From positions 62,001 through 126,000 of the forward strand of contig JANSWP010000002.1 in the NCBI GenBank assembly GCA_024743405.1: DNA of 64,000 bases, given 5' to 3'. The DNA is from Bacteroidota bacterium. Its GTDB lineage: Bacteria; Bacteroidota; Bacteroidia; Chitinophagales; Saprospiraceae. Positions 56,661 through 64,000 of this stretch are shown in pieces. The position numbers were made by a program, and so were the translations under genes. The stretch's first letter is position 1. The number at the start of each line of letters is the position of its first letter. Under the pieces are notes generated by a model. It was not told where the DNA came from and ran no database searches. It saw only the letters and a program-made list of their open reading frames with translations.

Positions 56661-56756
56661 TAGGGCTTTAGCAATTAATAACCTACGCAAATTTTGCCTC
56701 GCTAAAAGAAAAAAGGAAAAGCAAAATGCATAGGTTATTATTTTCGAAGTCCCTTA
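56661..56756. repeat. 96-bp inverted-repeat element
   Basis: Left arm TAGGGCTTTAGCAATTAATA onward (to 56697), right arm 56721-56756 whose complement starts TAAGGGACTTCGAAAATAAT; both contain AATAACCTAYGCA. The short loop on the minus strand includes GCGAGGCAAAA, a trace of the family 1 core, so it may be a reduced copy in the opposite direction. Confidence 0.55.
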
Positions 56757-57085
56757 TTTAAAGACTTGTAAAAACTGCCTCTGCTGCAGGATTTCTCAAA
56801 AACGACGCTAGCAGACAAACCATAAATACAATGAAGGCAATTTTAATATCTAAGGAAGGGTTTTGACTCGTTTTCATAGGACGGTGTAAGTTTTGGCAGA
56901 TCGGATTCGAAAACAATAACGTTTTCAATTCGATGAGGTTATTCTAAAATAAAAATTTGGAAATTTGTCAGCGATTAGATTGATAAGGAAAGTAAAAATT
57001 AAAAATGCGGCACAATAATATATAAATTATACATAAGAATCCACCCCACTAAGAAATAATCTAAAAGAATTATAATTTCTCCAAT

Positions 57086-57290
57086 TAAGTGCTTGGACAA
57101 TATTAGGTACCATATTGCGCGCCGTCGCCTACGGCTGCGCCCTAAGGAGGTTTGGAGGACATTTGAACTTAATAACCTGATTTTCAGGTTATTAAGTTCA
57201 ACTGCCTTCCAAGTCCACCATTACTGGAACGGGCGCCTTTGGCGCGATGTTGCAGTATTTAAGTGCGACTTAATTCTGTCCAAGAACTTA
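57086..57290. repeat. Family 2 cloverleaf element, copy C
   Basis: 205 bp. Outer ends TAAGTGCTTGGACAATATTA (57086) and, in complement, TAAGTTCTTGGACAGAATTA (57290). Side arm at 57223-57256 is the reverse complement of copy B's side arm 1 with 2 differences in 34, so C is inverted relative to B. The central hairpin (57163-57180 with 57184-57201, 18-bp perfect, starting TTGAACTTAATAAC) is unrelated to B's. Another GC-rich side hairpin (57116-57141) lies on the left. Confidence 0.8.
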
Positions 57291-57350
57291 CTAATTAGTA
57301 ATATTTTTGCTCTGCCTCTACTATAAAAATATGGAAAGCCTCCTTTTAGA

Positions 57351-58109
57351 TTATTTATCCAACCATCCTTTAAAATCAGACACTCGCTCTCTACTAACAA
57401 TAATTTCACTTTCAGGCTTCGGTCTTAATTCTAGTATTAGTCGACTATTAAACCAAGTTGAAATTTTTTGGATAGATTTGATTTGAATTAAGAACTTTCG
57501 ATTAATTCTAAAAAAATGATCAGGATTTAAGACTTTCTCTAATTGGTCAAGCGTATAATCTATTATATATTTTTTATTAGCTTCAATTTGAGCCAAAACA
57601 GAACCATCTTCAGAATAAAAATAGGTGATTTCTTCAACTGGAATATAATTTAAGCTTTGTCCAATTTTAACCAAAAACCTTTCCTTATAAGATTTTTCAG
57701 TAAGTGCTTCGATCAATTTCCCTATACCTTTATTATCGTATTCCTGTTGTTTTTGAAAAAATGCTTCAAATTTATTTAAGGCATTTTTCAGCTCATCTGG
57801 ATCAATAGGCTTGAGTAAATAATCAACACTATTTACTTTAAACGCTTTAAGTGTATACTTGTCGTAAGCGGTAGTAAAAATAACCGGAGTAGAGACTTCG
57901 GCTTGAGAAAATATGTCAAAACTAAGTCCATCAGCTAGCTGAATATCCATGAAAACAAGATCCGGGGCTGGAGAATTTTGGAACCAGTATACTGCGCTTT
58001 CAACACTATCTAAGACCTCCACAATTTCAATATTCGACTTCTCCGCCTTTATTAATTTAGTCAGGCGTTTGGCGGCAGGTAATTCGTCTTCTACTATTAA
58101 TATTTTCAT
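57351..58109 (-). CDS. LytTR family response regulator
   Basis: A 252-residue regulator: receiver domain (ILIVEDE, phosphoacceptor Asp55 in VFMDIQL, Thr in IFTTAYD, Lys in LLKPID) and a C-terminal LytTR DNA-binding domain (RFLVKIGQSLNYIPVEEITYFYSEDGSV, FRINRKFLIQIKSIQKI). It probably works with a histidine kinase elsewhere, as none is adjacent. Its stop lies 60 bp from copy C. Confidence 0.93.
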   Translation of the reverse strand: MKILIVEDELPAAKRLTKLIKAEKSNIEIVEVLDSVESAVYWFQNSPAPDLVFMDIQLADGLSFDIFSQAEVSTPVIFTTAYDKYTLKAFKVNSVDYLLKPIDPDELKNALNKFEAFFQKQQEYDNKGIGKLIEALTEKSYKERFLVKIGQSLNYIPVEEITYFYSEDGSVLAQIEANKKYIIDYTLDQLEKVLNPDHFFRINRKFLIQIKSIQKISTWFNSRLILELRPKPESEIIVSRERVSDFKGWLDK

Positions 58110-58490
58110 TTTACAAGAGTCTTCTTATAGGTTTTTTGAGAAAACACACAAGGTTTAGTTTTGTTGAAAAATGCTTCAATATCTCACCCTTTAAAACCAT
58201 ACAATTTTTCTTCTTGTATTATTCAAAGGAATTAGAGAGGCAGTTTTTAACTTATTTTTTGGCGAAGAAATTCTTTTTTTCCTTGAATGACTACTAATGA
58301 ATGAATGAATGAAACTGGAATTTCTTTTGAAATCCCCATTCAAAAAGGCTAGTAATTTATACGATTCGCTTAGAGTATGTCTAAGATGCTTTGTTTTGAA
58401 TCACTGGTAAAGGAAGAGGAAATAAATTTAAATCGAAATGTATGATGGCACTCAAAATAATTCTTTTGAAAAATCAGTTTAGTAACATCA
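58110..58490. other. Gap with short tandem repeat and palindrome
   Basis: No gene seen. It contains four AATG units (58297-58314) and the TTAGAGTATGTCTAA palindrome (58370-58384), 107 bases before the next gene. Confidence 0.5.
58370..58384. repeat. Solo TTAGAGTATGTCTAA palindrome
   Basis: A 15-bp palindrome TTAGA-N5-TCTAA, identical to that at 52420. It lies 107 bases before the membrane-protein gene at 58491 and may be a lone repeat end or an operator. Confidence 0.45.
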
Positions 58491-59012
58491 ATGAAATTTA
58501 AATACAAAATCAAAACACGATACATGCAAAAACCAAAATCCAGCCTTCCAAAAGTCACAGGTTCATTTCTTAGTTTTTTTATTTTCTGCCTCCTATTTTC
58601 ATTTTCTAGCCAAGCTCAAAGTGGTTTCGGGATTGGGCTTCAAGCGGGTTCTCCTTCTGGTATCACTGCCAAAATATACAATCCTAAAGATATATCATTA
58701 GAGTTTTTAGCAGCTTGGGATAGTCGTCGAGATATGTACTTCATCAATGTTCATGGGCTTTATGAACAACCTATTGGACGGGGTCCAACAAACTTATTTT
58801 ATGGACCAGGAGGATTTATTGGAGGTGAAAGACAAAGAAATACTGTTGAAGAAGGAGATGTTTTCGTTGCGGGAATAAGTGGTTCGATCGGGATTAATAT
58901 TTTCTTTGGGGATATAGAAGTTTATGCACAAGCAACACCACGGTTTAGTATAATTGGAATAACTAACTTATCCCTTGGTGGTGGAATTGGAGCGCGCTAT
59001 TATTTTAATTAA
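58491..59012 (+). CDS. Small outer-membrane-like beta-barrel protein
   Basis: A 173-residue protein with a signal peptide (hydrophobic FLSFFIFCLLFSF, cleavage near SSQAQ). The mature part is alternating beta strand with Gly-rich turns (GFGIGLQAGSPSGITAKIY, LSLGGGIGARYYFN), ending in an aromatic Phe-Asn typical of barrel ends. It is about 130 residues, suggesting an 8-strand barrel. A start at Met12 (58524) would give a more usual signal peptide. No ligand known. Confidence 0.65.
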   Translation: MKFKYKIKTRYMQKPKSSLPKVTGSFLSFFIFCLLFSFSSQAQSGFGIGLQAGSPSGITAKIYNPKDISLEFLAAWDSRRDMYFINVHGLYEQPIGRGPTNLFYGPGGFIGGERQRNTVEEGDVFVAGISGSIGINIFFGDIEVYAQATPRFSIIGITNLSLGGGIGARYYFN

Positions 59013-59032
59013 TATCTTGATTTGCTAGAATC

Positions 59033-59076
59033 AAAAAGAGCATTTGGAATTAAACAGTAATCCAAATGCTCTTTCT
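59033..59076. terminator. Hairpin between two convergent genes
   Basis: AAAGAGCATTTGGA (59035-59048) and TCCAAATGCTCTTT (59061-59074) form a perfect 14-bp stem with a 12-base loop, A-rich on the left and T-rich on the right. It closes the barrel gene and the minus-strand membrane protein gene. Confidence 0.8.
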
Positions 59077-59116
59077 TCTTTATTCAATAACGTTATAAGT
59101 TAAAGAATTAATCCGC

Positions 59117-59953
59117 TTACCTTTTAGGCATAAAAACGCTATCCAATGTATCTCCATCAAAACGTCCGACTGGGTCATTGTGTAGGTGCTGATAGGTTGC
59201 GGTAATAAAGACTATTTCTGCCGCTGATAGAGCCGCATGTAATATAAGCGCCATTACGATTCCTGCTACGATTCCAACTACTGGATTTACCATTGTAATC
59301 AATAAAACCGTCACAAAAGCAATGACAATATATCCTAAGAAAAATAGTATTCCGAATCCAAAGTTGGCACCGATTGCTTCTCCCCATTTTGATTTCATCA
59401 ACTCCGCTGATCTTTTAACAGCATCCATTGGAGAGATGTCTTCATAAGCCAATATTGGGACAACAAAAAAAGTAGCAATAGACCAAGCAAGTCCCGCCAA
59501 CCCTGAGATCATTTGTCCTAAAAAGCCTAATCTCTCTTTTAAAATCTGCATTAATACTCCTACCGTTGCAGCTAATACTGCCCAGTTTAAAATAGTCGTA
59601 AAGCGAGAAGATGCAAACTCAATTCCATCTCTAAATCCAACTTCTTCTCCGTCAAAAACTCTCCGAGCGCAATGAACCAATCCAACATTAAAAAAGACAA
59701 TGATAAAATAACAAAGTAAGTAAAAAATGAAAAGGACAACATAGCCCATATATTCTCCGAATGCCTGTTCCGCCCATTGGTCATATTCGACTCCAAAAAG
59801 CAAAACAAAGCCGCCAAAGAAAGTTATACAGGCTGCGACTAAAGCTATACCAGAAATGAAAGGGAAAGCAAGTAATTTTGGATTCTCACTGATGGTCTGA
59901 AGACTGGTTAATCCAAGATTCCAACCATTTTTGATTCGAGAGAAAAAGCCCAT
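59117..59953 (-). CDS. DUF6159-like multi-pass membrane protein
   Basis: A 278-residue protein with about six membrane helices. RIKNGWNLGLTSLQTISENPKLLAFPFIS is the usual opening of this uncharacterised Bacteroidota/archaeal family, and DISPMDAVKRSAELMKSKWGEAIGANFG is the conserved loop before the last helices. Function unknown. Confidence 0.75.
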   Translation of the reverse strand: MGFFSRIKNGWNLGLTSLQTISENPKLLAFPFISGIALVAACITFFGGFVLLFGVEYDQWAEQAFGEYMGYVVLFIFYLLCYFIIVFFNVGLVHCARRVFDGEEVGFRDGIEFASSRFTTILNWAVLAATVGVLMQILKERLGFLGQMISGLAGLAWSIATFFVVPILAYEDISPMDAVKRSAELMKSKWGEAIGANFGFGILFFLGYIVIAFVTVLLITMVNPVVGIVAGIVMALILHAALSAAEIVFITATYQHLHNDPVGRFDGDTLDSVFMPKR

Positions 59954-60151
59954 AATTTTATACGTGATTTAATTTTATTTTCAAAGTTGGAAAAGAAAAA
60001 TTTATATATACCGTTTTTTCCAAAAATGAAAATCAAGAAATAGTTTTGAAAGAATTCAACGAATATGCAAACCTTCGCCCCAAAAATGCAAAAAACGTCG
60101 ACCAATAAAGAATCGAAAACGTCCAATCTATGAGAAACAATTCAAAACTAA

Positions 60152-60856
60152 TTAAGTGAGCATTTGATAGAAATCTTCAATGATCAAAAGTGATGTTCCT
60201 GTAAAATGCTTATCGGGATTCAGTCGTTTTTGATGAAAATCAAAAATCTCATCCTCTTTTGACATTAGTTTACTCAAGGTACGAATGACTTTGCAAAAGC
60301 GGGCAAAATCGCTCGATTGCGGAATATCCTTTACGCCCAATATATCTAGTAAGCTTTGAAACCGATCAAAATTATACAGTGTATAACTTTCTGGATACCG
60401 AAAAGCAAGATAAAGGGATACTATCTGATAACCATCATCATGATAATGATTATTTTCTATGGAACGAGGGTTTAATTCTTTGTATTCTCTCAACAATTCA
60501 TCACAGTGAAAAACGAATCGGTCAACTCGTCCCACAATTTCTTTTTCCTCATTGAAAAGATCCTTAAACATAAATCGTACAAAGTCTGGTTGCATCTCAA
60601 TGAATTTGAGCATGACTCTCTTTGGCTCATAATTCGTACTTTTCCAAAGCCGTTTAGTTTCTGAATTTTGAAGACTTCGGTCATACATTTCAGCAAGATC
60701 GGTAGCATTGATATCCCAGTTTTCTTGAAAAACCTTCAAGGACTCCCATTTGAAAAGGACCTTGTCAGGCAATCGATTTTTTGACTTCTGAATAACCTGC
60801 CGTCGGACATGATTTTTATACTTTTGAAAAGTAGCTTGTATTTTCTGTAAATTCAT
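60152..60856 (-). CDS. Stand-alone McrB-N-like helical domain protein
   Basis: About 234 residues from ATG 60856 (an upstream ATG at 60913 adds 19 with no match). The pattern DINATDLAEMYDRSLQNS, YEPKRVMLKFIEMQPDFVRFMFKDLFNEE and VSLYLAFRYPESYTLYNFDRFQSLL looks like the N-terminal domain of a class of McrB-related AAA proteins, ending at LLIIEDFYQML, where those would begin the ATPase. No AAA domain or nuclease follows, and no restriction genes are nearby. Function unknown; resemblance is by eye. Confidence 0.6.
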   Translation of the reverse strand: MNLQKIQATFQKYKNHVRRQVIQKSKNRLPDKVLFKWESLKVFQENWDINATDLAEMYDRSLQNSETKRLWKSTNYEPKRVMLKFIEMQPDFVRFMFKDLFNEEKEIVGRVDRFVFHCDELLREYKELNPRSIENNHYHDDGYQIVSLYLAFRYPESYTLYNFDRFQSLLDILGVKDIPQSSDFARFCKVIRTLSKLMSKEDEIFDFHQKRLNPDKHFTGTSLLIIEDFYQMLT

Positions 60857-61001
60857 TCTTTCAAATTTCGTTTTTTTGAGCGCCGTCAAAAGTACACAAA
60901 CCTCCAAACTCAACCACCTATTATATACTTTAAAAAATCCCCATTATATTAGCTGCGTAACTTTACTCAAATCATCTTTCTTATCATAAAACTTTCGATC
61001 T

Positions 61002-62657
61002 GTGACAAACTTCGACTATATTATCATTGGTGCCGGTTCTGCAGGCTGTGTCTTAGCTAATAGATTATCTAAAAATCCAAACAACCAAGTTTTGTTATTG
61101 GAAGCAGGTGGTCCAGATTCGAATCCATTAGTTCATATTCCTGGTGCTTATTGTGATTTATTTCGGACTAAAGTGGATTGGTCATTTTGGACAGAACCAC
61201 AAAAACATGCCAATAATCGAAGAATCTATTTGCCACGTGGTAAAGCTTTGGGTGGGTCAAGTTCCATCAATGCGATGGCTTATGTGAGAGGAAATAAAGA
61301 AGATTATAACGATTGGTCAAAAATGGGCAATGAAGGATGGAGCTATGATGAAGTGCTGCCCTACTTCAAAAAATCAGAACATTTTCATCAAATTGGAGAA
61401 GTCGAACCTGATTTCCATAATCAAGGCGGGGAATTACATGTCGAAAATGGAACAAAATTCAGAACACCTTACGCCGATGCTTTTGTAAAAGCAGGTACTC
61501 AAATCGGAATCCCGCAGAATAAAGATTATAATGGATCGAATCAAACTGGCGTGATGCGCTTACAATTTAATATTAAAAATGGTCGGCGGCACAGTGGTGT
61601 CGATGCATTTTTGAAACCCGCCCTCAAAAGATCCAATTTAAAAGCTATAACAAAAGCTCATGTCACCCGAATTTTGATTGAAAATGACAAAGCAGTCGGC
61701 ATTGAATATTCAAATGGGAAAAAAACTATTCAGCTCAAATGCAACAAAGAAGTAATTGTTTCAGCAGGCGCATTTCAATCACCACAGATTTTGATGTTAT
61801 CAGGTATTGGCAATTCAAAGGAATTAAAGAATCATCAAATAGAATGTAAAAAGGAGTTGCCTGGTGTGGGTCAAAATTTACAGGATCACCTCTTTTTTAA
61901 CGTTTCTGCAATCTCCAAGCAACAAAAAGGAACAAATCATTATATTCCTCAACATCGGAGAATTCTGCCTTTATTCGAATATCTATTTAAGAAAAAAGGG
62001 CCCTATACCATGAGTCCTTTGGAAGCAGGTGGGTTCATCAATATTGATGACCAATCAAAAGAACGAGCGAATTTTCAATTCCACTTTGCGCCTATGCATC
62101 TTGGAAAAGGGTATGATTATGACATGTATGATTTGTCGACCTATCCATCACACGATGGGTTCACCATTTTACCGTCCTTACTCAAACCGGAAAGTCGTGG
62201 CTATATTGGTTTACGTTCTTCAAACCCAATGGATGCACCAGTTATTCAACCTAATTTCTTAGAAAAAGAGGCGGATTTGAATCAATTAATTAAAGGCAGC
62301 AAAATCGCGTTGGAAATGATGGGTCAATCTGCTTTTTCACCATACTTGCAAGAATTGATTTCACTACCAGAAAATAGCTCTGACGATGTAATTGCAGAGC
62401 ATATTCGCAATAGTATGGAGACCATTTATCATCCAATTGGAACTTGCAAAATGGGAAATGATGAAATGGCAGTTGTGGATTCCGAATTACGTGTTCATGG
62501 TATTGAAGGTTTGCGAGTAGTCGATGCCTCTATCATGCCAGAAATCATAACAGGAAATACAAATGCGCCTGTTTATATGATTGCCGAGAAAGCAGCGGAT
62601 ATGATTTTGGGAGAAGTTTCTGTAGCGCAAAACAAAGAAATTGCCCCTTACTCTTAA
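61002..62657 (+). CDS. GMC family FAD oxidoreductase (choline dehydrogenase-like)
   Basis: A 551-residue enzyme starting at GTG. FAD-binding DYIIIGAGSAGCVLANRLS, the GMC signature 1 region (RGKALGGSSSINAMAYVRG), signature 2 (GAFQSPQILMLSGIG), and the active-site His in YHPIGTCKMG with Asn in GNTNAPVYMIAEKAADMI are all present. It oxidises an alcohol to an aldehyde or ketone. Choline dehydrogenase itself is only one possibility. The hydrolase gene follows 17 bp later on the same strand, so they may form an operon. Confidence 0.88.
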   Translation: MTNFDYIIIGAGSAGCVLANRLSKNPNNQVLLLEAGGPDSNPLVHIPGAYCDLFRTKVDWSFWTEPQKHANNRRIYLPRGKALGGSSSINAMAYVRGNKEDYNDWSKMGNEGWSYDEVLPYFKKSEHFHQIGEVEPDFHNQGGELHVENGTKFRTPYADAFVKAGTQIGIPQNKDYNGSNQTGVMRLQFNIKNGRRHSGVDAFLKPALKRSNLKAITKAHVTRILIENDKAVGIEYSNGKKTIQLKCNKEVIVSAGAFQSPQILMLSGIGNSKELKNHQIECKKELPGVGQNLQDHLFFNVSAISKQQKGTNHYIPQHRRILPLFEYLFKKKGPYTMSPLEAGGFINIDDQSKERANFQFHFAPMHLGKGYDYDMYDLSTYPSHDGFTILPSLLKPESRGYIGLRSSNPMDAPVIQPNFLEKEADLNQLIKGSKIALEMMGQSAFSPYLQELISLPENSSDDVIAEHIRNSMETIYHPIGTCKMGNDEMAVVDSELRVHGIEGLRVVDASIMPEIITGNTNAPVYMIAEKAADMILGEVSVAQNKEIAPYS

Positions 62658-62674
62658 ATTATCAAAAACGAATC

Positions 62675-63508
62675 TTGAATACAAACACCTTTCAAATCCC
62701 TTTCGAAGATTTTGGCGGAGACGGCCCGATTTTACATTTTGCTCATGCCAACGGTTTTCCTCCAAACACTTATCAACGATTTTTAAAACCTTTTACAAAA
62801 TCGTATAAAGTCATTGGTGTAAATCAAAGACCACTTTGGCAAGAAAAACCAAATGCGACTTCTAATTGGCATCAAGTCTCCGAAGATTTAATTCATTTTT
62901 TGGATAGTCAAAATTTGAAAAACATCGTCGGAATGGGACATTCAATGGGAGCAGTCGCTACCCTTTTTGCAAGCATAAAACGCCCCGATTTATTTAGTCA
63001 TTTGATATTAATTGAACCTGTTTTCATTCCTCCTAAACAAATATTTTTATTTAGCCTGACTCCTTCCTTTCTACAAAAAAAAATGAACCCAATGATAAAA
63101 GGAGCATTAAGGAGACAAGATGTTTGGGGAAATAGAGAAGCCGTTTTTGAGTCTTGGCGGCGCAAACGCGTTTTTTCAAAATGGTCAGATGAAGTTCTTT
63201 GGGACTATGTTAATGCAGCCACTAAACCAAACAAAAGTGGACAATTTGAATTAACCTATAGTAAATATTGGGAAGCCAACTATTATGGGAGGGTTCCGAA
63301 AATTTGGGGCGATTTAAAAAAAGCAACCCACCCAATGATGGGTATTCGAGGAGCAAAAACCAATACCCTTTTTCCAGAAGCTTGGAAAAAATGGAAATCA
63401 CTTCAACCCAATGCAACCTTTTTAGAAATGGAAGATGTTGGACATTTAGTACCAATGGAAGAACCTGCTCTTATTAGCGAAAAAATATTAGCGTTTTTGA
63501 AGAACTAA
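62675..63508 (+). CDS. Alpha/beta hydrolase
   Basis: A 277-residue enzyme from a TTG start 17 bp after the GMC gene. GMGHSMGAVATLFA is the nucleophile elbow (Ser), the oxyanion side is FAHANGFPPNTY, and VGHLVPMEEPA carries the catalytic His. It belongs to the group with alpha-helical lids (YvaM/MhpC-like). Substrate unknown; the neighbourhood with a GMC oxidoreductase suggests joint metabolism of an alcohol ester, but this is inference. Confidence 0.8.
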   Translation: MNTNTFQIPFEDFGGDGPILHFAHANGFPPNTYQRFLKPFTKSYKVIGVNQRPLWQEKPNATSNWHQVSEDLIHFLDSQNLKNIVGMGHSMGAVATLFASIKRPDLFSHLILIEPVFIPPKQIFLFSLTPSFLQKKMNPMIKGALRRQDVWGNREAVFESWRRKRVFSKWSDEVLWDYVNAATKPNKSGQFELTYSKYWEANYYGRVPKIWGDLKKATHPMMGIRGAKTNTLFPEAWKKWKSLQPNATFLEMEDVGHLVPMEEPALISEKILAFLKN

Positions 63509-63635
63509 GGAACTCGGAGAAAATTTTAAGTGAGAATTTGACAATCCGCATTCAGAATTCTATTTCTTATTGAATAATCACCAAATTTGCGTGAATTTAA
63601 AATTGATGGAATTGACCTTGTAATTTTATAACATA

Positions 63636-64000
63636 ATGAAAAAAATATTAGTCGCAAACAGAGGAGAAATCGCAATTAGAGTCATGCGAACTGCCCAGAA
63701 AATGGGTATAAAAACAGTCGCTGTTTACTCAGAAGCAGATAGAAATTCACCGCACGTTCGTTTTGCAGACGAAGCTATTTTATTAGGTCCTCCTCCCTCT
63801 AACCAATCCTATCTATTAGGTAAAAAAATTATTGAAGAAGCAAAAAAACTGAATGTAGATGGCATACATCCAGGATATGGTTTTCTAAGTGAGAATGCTG
63901 GTTTTGCAAAATTAGTGGAGGAAAACAATATCACCTTTATTGGTCCAAAACCTCATTCCATAGAAATTATGGGAAGTAAATTGGCCGCCAAGGAGGCAGT
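63636..64000 (+). CDS. Biotin carboxylase-type acyl-CoA carboxylase alpha subunit, N-terminal part
   Basis: 121 residues before the window ends: [21 protein letters not shown], the [16 protein letters not shown] loop and [19 protein letters not shown] are the standard start of the biotin-carboxylase domain. It is a second copy besides accC at 3040, so it is probably the alpha chain of a propionyl-, methylcrotonyl- or geranyl-CoA carboxylase, or a pyruvate carboxylase; the C-terminus needed to tell is outside. Confidence 0.85.
   Translation, partial: MKKILVANRGEIAIRVMRTAQKMGIKTVAVYSEADRNSPHVRFADEAILLGPPPSNQSYLLGKKIIEEAKKLNVDGIHPGYGFLSENAGFAKLVEENNITFIGPKPHSIEIMGSKLAAKEA

Larger units (their letters stand above)
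56279..57350. other. 1.07-kb gene-free island between der and the LytTR gene
   Basis: No credible gene. It holds four repeats: copy E (56332-56493), a 12-bp hairpin AAGGTATTATTA/TAATAATACCTT (56494-56505, 56522-56533), a 96-bp element (56661-56756) and copy C (57086-57290). ORFs in this stretch lie in the palindromes and are not supported. Confidence 0.7.

Noticed and set aside
53552-57350. Insertion sequence or prophage
   Set aside because: No transposase, integrase or phage gene in any frame; the repeats are too short to be autonomous.
57093-57409. ORFs of 60-77 codons around 57.1-57.4 kb
   Set aside because: They lie in the cloverleaf element C and the 3' end of the LytTR gene; open frame arises from the palindromes.
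58297-58314. AATG tandem repeat as a phase-variation tract
   Set aside because: Only about four units, more than 170 bases from the next start codon and in no reading frame.

Overview
The window reads as chromosomal DNA of a gliding-type Bacteroidota, most likely from the Saprospiria/Lewinella side of the phylum. This is inferred from a gldM-gldN pair, a secreted protein with a type IX secretion C-terminal sorting domain, the phylum-specific EF-G paralog, low G+C, TANNTTTG-type -7 boxes and mostly weak Shine-Dalgarno sites. I saw no rRNA, tRNA, CRISPR array, phage gene or transposase gene.

Layout. 0-7.8 kb: end of an LpxD-like acyltransferase, a small lipoprotein, an acyl-CoA synthetase, then the minus-strand run fabH-efp-accB-accC (fatty-acid initiation and malonyl-CoA supply plus EF-P) and an aspartoacylase-like hydrolase. 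7.9-13.5 kb: glycosyltransferase 2, secreted esterase, small membrane proteins, pyrD, nadC, tdk. 13.7-23.7 kb: pfkA, rhomboid protease, rluB-type pseudouridine synthase, dnaB, deoC, a SPOR protein, a TPR/degenerate-peptidase protein and tatC. 24.0-26.5 kb: gldM and gldN, without gldK or gldL beside them. 26.9-37.1 kb: Ca/Na antiporter, beta-helix/PA14 lipoprotein, nadA, FG-GAP protein, PP2C-like phosphatase, MacB-like permease, SDR protein, class IV aminotransferase. 37.7-45.3 kb: EF-G paralog, sodium:solute symporter, Crp-family regulator, and an alpha-glucosidase/transporter pair for an oligosaccharide. 45.4-54.6 kb: accessory-looking genes (LRR-BRCT-LRR protein, Tat-signal ankyrin-like protein, caspase-fold protein lacking its cysteine, T9SS-exported beta-helix protein, a run of small membrane proteins). 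55.0-64.0 kb: der, an orphan LytTR regulator, an outer-membrane-like protein, a stand-alone McrB-N-like protein, a GMC oxidoreductase, an alpha/beta hydrolase and the start of a second biotin carboxylase.

The most unusual content is non-coding. The gene-free gaps hold two families of structured dispersed repeats. Family 1 is about 160-166 bp: long imperfect terminal inverted repeats around a conserved core of about 60 bp, with four clear copies at 25.5, 53.8, 54.7 and 56.3 kb and a looser relative at 14.6 kb. Family 2 is about 205-213 bp with two copies (37.2 and 57.1 kb); each can fold into an outer stem, two side hairpins and a perfect central hairpin whose sequence differs between copies. 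One family-1 copy carries the same outer termini as family 2, so ends and cores appear modular. One copy supplies the gldM stop codon and another lies between a promoter-like box and der. Since no transposase is present, these look like elements mobilised in trans or structured RNAs; this is the best candidate here for something undescribed.

All calls come from reading the sequence and translations by eye. Start codons were moved inward where an N-terminal extension looked non-coding.
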